Part shown: piece by piece, positions 24,464-31,661 of the stretch
Layout: every line of letters begins with the position of its first letter
Position numbering within the stretch: the stretch's first letter is position 1
Assembly (NCBI RefSeq): GCF_030056665.1
Contig: NZ_JASHIG010000023.1
Reading direction: 5' to 3' (one strand)
DNA length: 64,000 nucleotides
Source: Flectobacillus roseus
GTDB taxonomy: Bacteria > Bacteroidota > Bacteroidia > Cytophagales > Spirosomataceae
The notes under the pieces: model-generated
Seen by the model: the letters and a program-made list of their open reading frames with translations, nothing else
Databases searched by the model: none
Told to the model about the DNA's origin: nothing
Program-made: the position numbers and the translations under genes

Positions 24464-25093
24464 ATGAATTTATCTTTTGTAAAAGAAAAGTTTGTAGGCA
24501 TTTTTGAAAAAGGATTGCTTGACGAATTAGAGAAAATTGGCAATTACATGGAGCTCGAAGAAGGTCATGTAATTATGCGCCCAGGAGGATATATCCGTAC
24601 CGTACCAATTGTGCTGAGTGGTTCAATCAAAATCCTCCGCCCCGACGATGAAGGACGAGAAGCATTGCTTTATTATTTGGGAGGAATGGATTCATGCGCC
24701 ATGTCATTGAGCTGTTGTCTTGATCGCAAGCAAAGTGAGATATTGGCTATTACAGAAGAAAAGACCACCCTAATTACTATTCCAGTCGAAAAAGTAGAAG
24801 AATGGATGTGTAAATACAGCACATGGAAGCAGTTTGTTTTCCTGACTTACCAGCGCCGCTTTGAAGATCTACTGAATGCCATTGATGAGATTGCCTTTCA
24901 TAAACTCGACGAACGTTTACTCAACTTGTTACAACGCAAAAGCAAACAAAGTAAAAGCTCTACCATCAATATCACGCATGAAGTATTGGCGGGCGAGCTC
25001 GCTACATCACGAGAGGTGGTATCTCGTTTGTTGAAACAATTAGAAAAAATAGGAAAAGTAAAACTCTCCAGAAATAAAATAGAACTCTGTTAA
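24464..25093 (+). CDS. Crp/Fnr family regulator, candidate sulfide/persulfide sensor
   Basis: 209 residues. cNMP-binding-like beta roll (about 12-115), dimer helix (120-150), and C-terminal winged HTH (172-205; HEVLAGELATSREVVSRLL). No FNR N-terminal Fe-S cysteines. Instead Cys78, Cys84 and Cys85 cluster in GGMDSCAMSLSCCLDRKQSE, where cAMP-binding members have the phosphate cassette; Cys116 and Cys209 are also present. Effector is probably not cAMP. Gene lies at the end of the sulfur block, and four sulfur promoters share a Crp/Fnr-type operator, so it is the likely activator of that regulon (inference). A 14-bp AT palindrome (ATATATTAATATAT) about 60 bp upstream may serve another control. 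Confidence 0.9.
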   Translation: MNLSFVKEKFVGIFEKGLLDELEKIGNYMELEEGHVIMRPGGYIRTVPIVLSGSIKILRPDDEGREALLYYLGGMDSCAMSLSCCLDRKQSEILAITEEKTTLITIPVEKVEEWMCKYSTWKQFVFLTYQRRFEDLLNAIDEIAFHKLDERLLNLLQRKSKQSKSSTINITHEVLAGELATSREVVSRLLKQLEKIGKVKLSRNKIELC

Positions 25094-25372
25094 ATGAAAC
25101 ACTGATGATCATTATCCGCCTTCATAAACCGTAGATTTACCTTTACCTTCACCCCTCAAATTTGGAAGAGTATGCTGCTTTAAGTGACTCAATTAAAAAT
25201 ACTTGGAGAAATATCGGCATACTCACACAGATAGCACTATTTTACTTCGAACAAGCTTCAATTATTTTCCCAGAAATGCGTTAAACCATTTTAACAAAGA
25301 ATTGTCTGAAAAATAACTAGATGATAAAAGCCTAGGATACAGGGAATAGACTTAAAAAAATAACCAAACTCC

Positions 25373-25403
25373 TTGACAAATTAAAAGATTGGTATTATCA
25401 TTG
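25373..25403 (+). promoter_or_regulatory. Candidate rho promoter
   Basis: TTG at 25373, 20-nt spacer, then TATCATTG at 25396-25403 (one base off TAnnTTTG). This would give a leader of about 195 nt before the ATG at 25603. Confidence 0.5.
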
Positions 25404-25409
25404 CATCAC

Positions 25410-25602
25410 GAATAACTGTTCAGTGATATTCTTCAGTTAAGCTCCTTACTAATAATTGCTTAACAATTATCTTCCACCTCGTACCAGATTTCCGAATTTT
25501 AATTGTAACATTTATCATCTTGTTGTACGACTGTAAAGACGACTTAACCACCATTTTCCTGTAAGGCTCTTTTCATTACTATCAGCCTTATTTTTTACTC
25601 GT
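25410..25602 (+). promoter_or_regulatory. Long pyrimidine-rich rho leader
   Basis: About 190 nt with many C and T stretches (CTCCTTAC, CTTCCACCTC, ACCACCATTTTCC) and no clear hairpin. Such an unstructured C-rich leader fits autogenous Rho-dependent attenuation, known for rho in other bacteria. The rest of the gap, 25094-25372, shows nothing I can name. Confidence 0.4.
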
Positions 25603-27357
25603 ATGTATACTATTGAAGAATTAGAGTTTAAGCTCGTATCGGAGCTTCGTGAACTTGCTCAAAAATTAAATATCAACAATACAATTGACCTACCAAAAAA
25701 AGAACTCATCTATAAAATATTTGACCAGCAGGTAAAAGGTAACACCCCGTTATCGACTCCTGCAATTAGCGATGCTATGGAAAATGAACAAAAACCAGAG
25801 AGAAAAGTGAGGAAAGACACAGCCCCTGCTTCAGACAGCCCACGCCCAAAAAGACAACGAATTCAAAAAGTTGATAATCCTGTAGCAGAAGCCAACACGA
25901 TCGCAAAAGCAGAACCAATTACTAAATCGGAACCTGCGTTAAAGGAAACTACCGTCAGAACAAGAACCGCTAAAGAGCCCAAAGCTAAAAATGAAGCGGT
26001 AGAAGATATTATCTTTGATTTTGATGAAGACCCAATTGTTATCGATTTGCCAGAAGACGTAGAAAACGAATTTGCTGACATCGATACTTCTTTTATCACA
26101 ACAGGAGGTGAAGATTTTGATTTAGGTTTCAAACAAGATCCACCAACCGATATTCGTCCAGAAGGCAACAAACCGAATAATGCACCAAATACCGCTGCAA
26201 CTGTTCGTAAACCTATCTATAACCAAGCTATCCGTGAATTTGACGGTATCATCGAAAACGAAGGTGTACTCGAAATCATGCAAGATGGTGGATATGGCTT
26301 CTTAAGATCGGCGGATTATAATTATTTGGCTTCTCCAGATGATATCTATGTTTCGCCTTCTCAAATCAAGCTTTTTGGTCTGAAAACAGGTGATACTGTG
26401 CGTGGAGCGATTCGTCCTCCAAAAGAAGGTGAAAAATACTTTGCCCTTTTGAGAGTAGAGTCTGTCAACGGTAAAACGACCGAAGAAATTCGTGATCGTA
26501 TTCCATTCGAATACCTAACGCCGTTGTTTCCTGATGAAAAATTAAATCTTTCATCAAGAGGAGACCAATACTCAACTCGTATTCTTGACTTATTTGCACC
26601 AATTGGTAAAGGTCAGCGTGGTATGATTGTAGCTCAGCCCAAAACTGGTAAAACAGTCTTGTTGAAAGAAATTGCTAATGCTATTGCCAAAAACCACCCT
26701 GAAGTATATTTGCTAATTTTGCTTATAGATGAACGTCCTGAAGAGGTTACAGATATGCAACGTAGTGTTCGTGCAGAAGTAATTTCATCTACGTTCGACG
26801 AACAAGCTGAACGCCACGTAAAAGTTGCAAGTATCGTTTTAGAGAAAGCAAAACGTATGGTTGAATGTGGTCATGATGTAGTAATTCTTCTTGACTCTAT
26901 CACTCGTTTGGCTCGTGCGTATAATACTGTCGTTCCGTCATCAGGTAAAATTTTATCAGGTGGTGTCGATGCCAATGCGCTTCACAAACCAAAACGTTTC
27001 TTTGGTGCTGCTCGTAATGTTGAAAATGGTGGTTCATTAACAATCATTGCAACAGCCCTTATCGATACAGGTTCGAAAATGGATGAAGTTATTTTCGAAG
27101 AATTTAAAGGTACGGGTAACATGGAACTACAACTCGACCGTAAGTTATCTAACCGTCGTATGTTCCCTGCTATCGACGTTCCTGCTTCTGGTACTCGTCG
27201 TGAAGATTTACTCATGGACAAAGAAACATTACAACGTGTTTGGATTTTGCGCAAGCATATGAGCGACATGAATTCAGTAGAGGCGATGGACTTCCTACTA
27301 CAACAAATGAGAAATACACGCAGCAACGAAGAGTTTTTAGCTTCGATGAATCGCTAA
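25603..27357 (+). CDS. rho: Transcription termination factor Rho
   Basis: 584 residues against about 420 in E. coli. Order: N-terminal helical Rho_N (1-45), a long charged, low-complexity insertion (about 48-205) as found in Bacteroidota Rho, cold-shock RNA-binding domain (about 215-295, DGGYGFLRSADYNYL), then the RecA-type ATPase with Walker A AQPKTGKTVLL and Walker B VVILLDSITRLARAYN, ending in LLQQMRNTRSNEEF. Hexameric RNA helicase that ends transcription. Monocistronic, with a terminator at 27381-27436. Assignment is certain; the insertion in Bacteroides is known to be disordered, and the same is expected here. Confidence 0.98.
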   Translation: MYTIEELEFKLVSELRELAQKLNINNTIDLPKKELIYKIFDQQVKGNTPLSTPAISDAMENEQKPERKVRKDTAPASDSPRPKRQRIQKVDNPVAEANTIAKAEPITKSEPALKETTVRTRTAKEPKAKNEAVEDIIFDFDEDPIVIDLPEDVENEFADIDTSFITTGGEDFDLGFKQDPPTDIRPEGNKPNNAPNTAATVRKPIYNQAIREFDGIIENEGVLEIMQDGGYGFLRSADYNYLASPDDIYVSPSQIKLFGLKTGDTVRGAIRPPKEGEKYFALLRVESVNGKTTEEIRDRIPFEYLTPLFPDEKLNLSSRGDQYSTRILDLFAPIGKGQRGMIVAQPKTGKTVLLKEIANAIAKNHPEVYLLILLIDERPEEVTDMQRSVRAEVISSTFDEQAERHVKVASIVLEKAKRMVECGHDVVILLDSITRLARAYNTVVPSSGKILSGGVDANALHKPKRFFGAARNVENGGSLTIIATALIDTGSKMDEVIFEEFKGTGNMELQLDRKLSNRRMFPAIDVPASGTRREDLLMDKETLQRVWILRKHMSDMNSVEAMDFLLQQMRNTRSNEEFLASMNR

Positions 27358-27380
27358 TATTTTATCTCCAGATATATATC

Positions 27381-27436
27381 AAAGCATTTGCTCATAAAAA
27401 ATGTATAGCATTATTTTTGAGCAAATGCTTTTTGTT
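27381..27436 (+). terminator. Rho-independent terminator after rho
   Basis: AAAGCATTTGCTCA (27381-27394) and TGAGCAAATGCTTT (27419-27432) with a 24-nt loop and T tail. Confidence 0.82.
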
Positions 27437-27587
27437 TCTCTTCCCTTATATTCTTCTCTGAGCATATTCCACTCTTTTCGTTAGTGACAAACACCTCTTC
27501 AAAAACAGTTTGTTATTTAAAAACAACTGTTCATTGCATTTATCGTGCTGTTCATATTTAAGCTAATTTTTCAAAGCATAAACTAAG

Positions 27588-27595
27588 TACCTTTG
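27588..27595 (+). promoter_or_regulatory. -7 box TACCTTTG of a putative small RNA
   Basis: Exact TAnnTTTG in a gap with no coding capacity; T-rich stretch around 27567-27572 could act as the -33 region. Predicted start near 27601. Confidence 0.55.
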
Positions 27596-27600
27596 AATCA

Positions 27601-27799
27601 ATAATCACAAGCACGTCATAGCTCTTTAATTCAATGGCGGGGATTAAAGAAGCCTCATGAGCATAGTGTTAATGTCGAGTCACTCAAACAGTCCATAAAT
27701 TAGTCTTTGAGCTAATATGCTTGAGTGCTTCCAAAAAGCTAATCACAAATTAGGACATCCAGTGCACAGGAGCTTCTAATTTTTGATTAGCTTTTTTTT
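27601..27799 (+). ncRNA. Putative structured small RNA of about 200 nt
   Basis: Between its own -7 box and a strong terminator. AAGCAC (27609-27614) pairs with GTGCTT (27725-27730) and CATAGCTC (27617-27624) with GAGCT-aat-ATG (27709-27719), giving a long closed domain. Inside, CTTTAAT/ATTAAAG (27624-27648) forms a hairpin. The terminator hairpin 27733-27796 has 21-bp arms with one mismatch and a run of eight T. No reading frame fits. Size and rod shape recall 6S RNA, but I cannot confirm the family. Confidence 0.5.
27733..27799 (+). terminator. Long-stem terminator of the putative small RNA
   Basis: Arms 27733-27753 and 27776-27796 pair over 21 bp with one mismatch, 22-nt loop, followed by T. 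No plus-strand gene other than rho (already terminated) lies upstream. Confidence 0.75.
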
Positions 27800-27821
27800 A
27801 TGATCCTTACTTTAAAGCAAC

Positions 27822-27859
27822 AAAAAAGCCTGCCATCTCTAAAAGGACAACAGGCTTTA
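27822..27859 (-). terminator. Terminator of sigma-factor operon
   Basis: AAAAAAGCCTG / CAGGCTTTAG hairpin; on the minus strand it is followed by T after the stop at 27891. Confidence 0.75.
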
Positions 27860-27890
27860 GCCTCTATCTAAAATTCAAAATGATTCTTCC

Positions 27891-29189
27891 TTAAAAAGTG
27901 TAATTCAACTTCAACTCCCCTCCTAGTCCGTATTCTTTGCGGTAATTCACACTTTTTTGTTCAAAAGTATAGGTTGGTGTTAGCTGTACAGAGAAATTAT
28001 TAAAACGTTTCTCAATACCCAACGAAACCAAATAATTGTTAAACAATTTGGTCTCTATTGATGAATTGACATTATTGATGGTTTGTTCAATATTCTTATC
28101 TCTAAAGTCAAAATCTACTCTTCTTGTACCTGAAATATCCAAGTCTGTACCCACCTTACCCAGCACATAAAAATCGCTCTTTAATGGTAAATAATAGCCA
28201 ATTCGAATTGGAACCTGTACTAGTGTACTTTGTTCTGCAATATTTTTGATTGGTGCACCAAATGGTATTTTAGGTGCAAACTTTACTCTAAAATCAAAAT
28301 CGTTACGCATTTTGAAATGATCGTCATTTGGATAGCGCTGCACAGCCAATTGCGAATACTGAATACCCGCAGTTATACTCAAGCGTTTATCCAAAAACAA
28401 TTCCACGTGGGCACCAACGCCCAATTGTGCACTAGAAACAACTCCTCCAACACCAGCACGTACATAGGCATCAGCTAGCGAAAAACGCATTCGTTGTGGG
28501 CCTTGAGTGGTATCTTCAGGCTCGTAATAACTAAAATCAGTCTTCGAAATTTGAGCTTTGGTATCAGCAGAATCCAATTTCCATGTTTTGGATTTTAGCC
28601 TACGCCAATCTGGAATAGCCAAATTTTTCACGATTGATTCTTCAGATTCATCAGCTTTATTGATAACCAAGTTGCCTTGGCTATCTCTTTCAGTATTTCC
28701 AATGCCCGTTTGTCCTTTGTACAACGAACCCTGATGAGCCACCTCCCAATCACCTGAGCCAAAGTCGGCCTCAGTTGCTTGATGTTTCTCAGCATTCAAT
28801 CGTTGAACGGAAGCTTTCAAGTGTTTCTCTTGGTTTTGACTAGCACCCAAAGCAAGAGCCAATTCAGCATTTTTTTGTTCTTGTTGTTCTACCTGCTGAG
28901 CTAGCATTTCCTTTTCTACCAAAAGGCTGTCTTTTGTTTCTGTAACTGAAATTAATTGTTGCTGTAAATCTTTTTTTGCATAGTATTGGGTTAAGGTGGT
29001 AAAAAGCAGACTCACAATCGTGATGCTAGCAGCAATATACATTGCTTGTTTGCTCACAAGTACTTTCCAGTATGGTACTTGGTGGGCTTGAGCGAAAGCT
29101 TGGAATTTGTCCCAATCTTCCTCCCGAAAAGTGGGTTGAATTCCATCAAGTTTTTTCTTGATAGAATCATCAAATTGATCAGTTTTCAT
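27891..29189 (-). CDS. Membrane-anchored coiled-coil protein with C-terminal beta-barrel
   Basis: 432 residues in four parts: a cytoplasmic acidic N-terminus (1-45, DDSIKKKLDGIQPTFREEDW), one membrane helix (about 48-68), a coiled coil (about 72-135), a linker, then a beta-rich outer-membrane-type barrel (about 235-432, ending in aromatic LKLNYTF). It overlaps the sigma factor stop by 11 bp, so the two are translationally coupled. The N-terminus sits where an anti-sigma domain is expected. One polypeptide could thus link outer membrane to sigma factor. I know no named family; anti-sigma role is inferred from position. Confidence 0.75.
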   Translation of the reverse strand: MKTDQFDDSIKKKLDGIQPTFREEDWDKFQAFAQAHQVPYWKVLVSKQAMYIAASITIVSLLFTTLTQYYAKKDLQQQLISVTETKDSLLVEKEMLAQQVEQQEQKNAELALALGASQNQEKHLKASVQRLNAEKHQATEADFGSGDWEVAHQGSLYKGQTGIGNTERDSQGNLVINKADESEESIVKNLAIPDWRRLKSKTWKLDSADTKAQISKTDFSYYEPEDTTQGPQRMRFSLADAYVRAGVGGVVSSAQLGVGAHVELFLDKRLSITAGIQYSQLAVQRYPNDDHFKMRNDFDFRVKFAPKIPFGAPIKNIAEQSTLVQVPIRIGYYLPLKSDFYVLGKVGTDLDISGTRRVDFDFRDKNIEQTINNVNSSIETKLFNNYLVSLGIEKRFNNFSVQLTPTYTFEQKSVNYRKEYGLGGELKLNYTF

Positions 29190-29784
29190 AAAAATTGTTT
29201 GTTAATCCGACTGAGAATAAGTGCGGATAATATGTCTTTATCATCTCTTGAAGTTTCAAACGGGCTTTCATAAAATTAGAACGTGACGTTCCTTCATTGA
29301 TACCCAACATCTCTGCAATCTCACGGTGATTGTATCCATCTACTACATGCATCATAAAAACCGTTCGGTATGAAGTGGGCAGCTTTTGCACCAATGCCAA
29401 AATATCTTCTGCCGCCATTTTGTCAATCACATTTTCGTCATATACGGGCATGGTGGCATGTTCAACCTCTAGGCTGTATAAGTTCTTTTCTCGTTTGTGA
29501 TAGTAATTAATGCACGTATTTACGAGAATCGTTCTAAACCACGCCTTAAACGATTGAATATTTTCATAACGATGGATATTTTGAAATACCTTCATAAAAC
29601 CATCATTAAGTATTTCCTCCGCATCTTCCTGATTGGAGGCATACCTTTGACAGATATTTTTGGCATAACTGAAGTAACTCTTGAAGAGTACCTTCTGAGC
29701 GTCGGGATTTTGTTCTCGGCAAGCTCTTAAGACACTTTCAAGGTCATCCTTGTCAAAGTCGGTATTTTTTTTTCTGAAAAACAA
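29179..29784 (-). CDS. ECF-type RNA polymerase sigma factor
   Basis: 201 residues. Sigma region 2 at about 25-95 (QKVLFKSYFSYAKNICQRY, DAEEILNDGFMKVFQNI, FKAWFRTILVNTCINYYHK) and region 4 at about 130-185 (LPTSYRTVFMMHVVDGYNHREIAEMLGINEGTSRS). Typical of the Bacteroidota sigma-70 family group. First gene of a two-gene operon with the envelope-spanning protein that overlaps its end by 11 bp, which probably holds it inactive. Targets unknown; divergent from an outer-membrane protein gene at 30086, a possible target. Confidence 0.94.
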   Translation of the reverse strand: MFFRKKNTDFDKDDLESVLRACREQNPDAQKVLFKSYFSYAKNICQRYASNQEDAEEILNDGFMKVFQNIHRYENIQSFKAWFRTILVNTCINYYHKREKNLYSLEVEHATMPVYDENVIDKMAAEDILALVQKLPTSYRTVFMMHVVDGYNHREIAEMLGINEGTSRSNFMKARLKLQEMIKTYYPHLFSVGLTNNFYEN

Positions 29785-29933
29785 AGGCTTAAGTGTTTTA
29801 TAAAGCTAAGTTAAACATTTGAACAGACTATCTACTATGGTAATGGGCTGATATTCAATTATACCCATCAAAATCTTGTATTTTTCTTTATCTGAAATCC
29901 TTCTAAATAGCTTGACTGCGATTAAGTGTTTTT

Positions 29934-29967
29934 CGTTGCCTGAAAAAAAAAAAAAAATTAGGCAACG
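29934..29967. repeat. A15 homopolymer inside an 8-bp inverted repeat
   Basis: CGTTGCCT (29934-29941) and AGGCAACG (29960-29967) flank 15 consecutive A (29943-29957). It lies in the divergent gap between the sigma gene and the 30086 gene, where a length change could alter promoter spacing. Confidence 0.6.
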
Positions 29968-30085
29968 TTTTATCACACGATTGAGGTCATGTTTATTGAA
30001 TTCAAACCAATAACATATTGAGAATGAGTAACCTCAAATCTTAGTATGTAACTGTATAGCAAGAACCATTTATTATATACATTTT

Positions 30086-30769
30086 ATGAAAAAATTAAGA
30101 ACACTTGTATTAATCAGCCTAACTACCATGACTATTGGCGCTATGGCTCAGCAAAGCGCTGTTGTAAAAGATTCTAGTAAGACAGAATACATTTTAAAAG
30201 GACTAAGACCCATAAAAATAAAGCAGATAGGAGTATATGTGGCTCCCGAAACTCAAATCAGTTATTTGGATGGTCATGTAAAGCCCTTGTTTGGAGGCTC
30301 GGCAATGATTTTATTAAATCAAAAATTAGGTATAGGGCTGAGTGGGTATAGTACAGGGCGTGGTTTTCGCAGTGGCGATGGAGTTGATTTTAGATATGGT
30401 GGTGTAAAAGTTGAATACACTTTCAGACCTAGCAAACGCTTCCACTTTAGTGTTCCAATTTTGTTAGGAATGGGCTCTGCCAACGATAGATTAGGACTAG
30501 ACAACGACAATAGAAATTCTCAGCCTTGGGGTGGTCCATCGAGAAATGGCTTTGGAAATCGCTTTTTTGTAGCACAAGGAGGCATAAATTTGGAAGGTAA
30601 TTTGTTTAAATACGCTAAAGTTTTTGTTGGAGCGAGTTACCGTTTTGCAGGCATCGACAATCGTCGCTCAACCAGTACATTAGATTATAATCAAGTGAGT
30701 GGTCCGTCGGTAAATTTAGGTTTGAAGTTTGGTTTATTTGACCATTCTCTTCAAAAGAAAAGCAAATAA
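30086..30769 (+). CDS. Outer-membrane beta-barrel-like protein
   Basis: 227 residues with a Sec signal peptide (1-21, IGAMAQ). The mature part is rich in alternating aromatic and polar residues (GGVKVEYTFRPSKRFHFSVPILLG, VGASYRFAGIDN), the pattern of a small eight-strand barrel. No defined family recognised. Divergent from the ECF sigma operon and 40 bp before the SGNH-like gene. The sequence resembles the barrel end of the sigma-linked protein only in general style. Confidence 0.75.
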   Translation: MKKLRTLVLISLTTMTIGAMAQQSAVVKDSSKTEYILKGLRPIKIKQIGVYVAPETQISYLDGHVKPLFGGSAMILLNQKLGIGLSGYSTGRGFRSGDGVDFRYGGVKVEYTFRPSKRFHFSVPILLGMGSANDRLGLDNDNRNSQPWGGPSRNGFGNRFFVAQGGINLEGNLFKYAKVFVGASYRFAGIDNRRSTSTLDYNQVSGPSVNLGLKFGLFDHSLQKKSK

Positions 30770-30809
30770 CGTATACTGAAAAAGGTTCAAAAATTAGCAC
30801 TAATACAAC

Positions 30810-31610
30810 ATGAGAATCTTGGTAATTGGTGGGCATCAGGTTTTTGGATATGGTGTCGCTACATCTAAAGGATTTGTCGATGTACTTACCGAAAGCGTAA
30901 GTACACTCGACCACGAGCAGGTAGTTGTAGATACCTTGGTGCATTTTTCTATGGAAAAAACCATCGAGGCGCTTATGGGACTTGGCAATTATATTTCCAA
31001 TTATCAGTTAATAATCATTCAAAGTGGATTGGATGAACTTGATGGAGAGCGACCTTGGACGCAATTATTAAATGACTCTTCTGATTCATTTAATCATCAG
31101 GTAGAAACAGACGAAGTGTACCGCAAAGCGATAATTGTACCATCAAATTTGGGTCTAATGCGGGAATTATATCGACCAGATCCTAATTTAAAGCAACCAT
31201 CTTTAAGTTTCCCTTGTCTTCCTTATATCAAAAGGATGCTATTAAATAAAATAGCGAGTACAGGGAAGCTTGGTGTTATCAAACACTTTGAGCGACAGCT
31301 CAAGGTAATGATAAATCTGCTTCAAAACTTTAAAGAAAAGGTAATCTTACTTGGTCCACAACCTAGTTTGAATCCATGTACGCAATTACTACGAAATCTA
31401 GGAGAAAATATCCTCAAAGACGTTTGTAAAGCACAGGATTTTAATTGGTTCAAAACAATGGAGGTGATTGAACCTCACCCCTATTTTTTCTTGAACGATG
31501 GCAAGCATCTCAATGCGCTTGGACATCGAGTGTTGGCAAGTCAGATACTAAGACACTATCGTTTTGAAGTTCGTAAACATCAATATTATTTCCAGCTATG
31601 TGACAATTAG
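30810..31610 (+). CDS. SGNH-hydrolase-like protein lacking the nucleophile
   Basis: 266 residues, no signal peptide. The overall pattern follows SGNH/GDSL hydrolases: start MRILVIGGHQVFGYG is block I, IIIQSGLDELDG block III, KVILLGPQP a core strand, and NDGKHLNALGHRVLASQI block V with the Asp/His pair. The GDS serine, however, is replaced by GGH (7-9), and the block III Asn is not in place. It is therefore either a degenerate, non-catalytic member or a different fold. Located between the barrel gene and the S41 peptidase on the same strand. Confidence 0.65.
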   Translation: MRILVIGGHQVFGYGVATSKGFVDVLTESVSTLDHEQVVVDTLVHFSMEKTIEALMGLGNYISNYQLIIIQSGLDELDGERPWTQLLNDSSDSFNHQVETDEVYRKAIIVPSNLGLMRELYRPDPNLKQPSLSFPCLPYIKRMLLNKIASTGKLGVIKHFERQLKVMINLLQNFKEKVILLGPQPSLNPCTQLLRNLGENILKDVCKAQDFNWFKTMEVIEPHPYFFLNDGKHLNALGHRVLASQILRHYRFEVRKHQYYFQLCDN

Positions 31611-31661
31611 TCTTAGCTAAGAAGTCAAGCATTATAAAACTCACTAAATTTTATAAATAGT

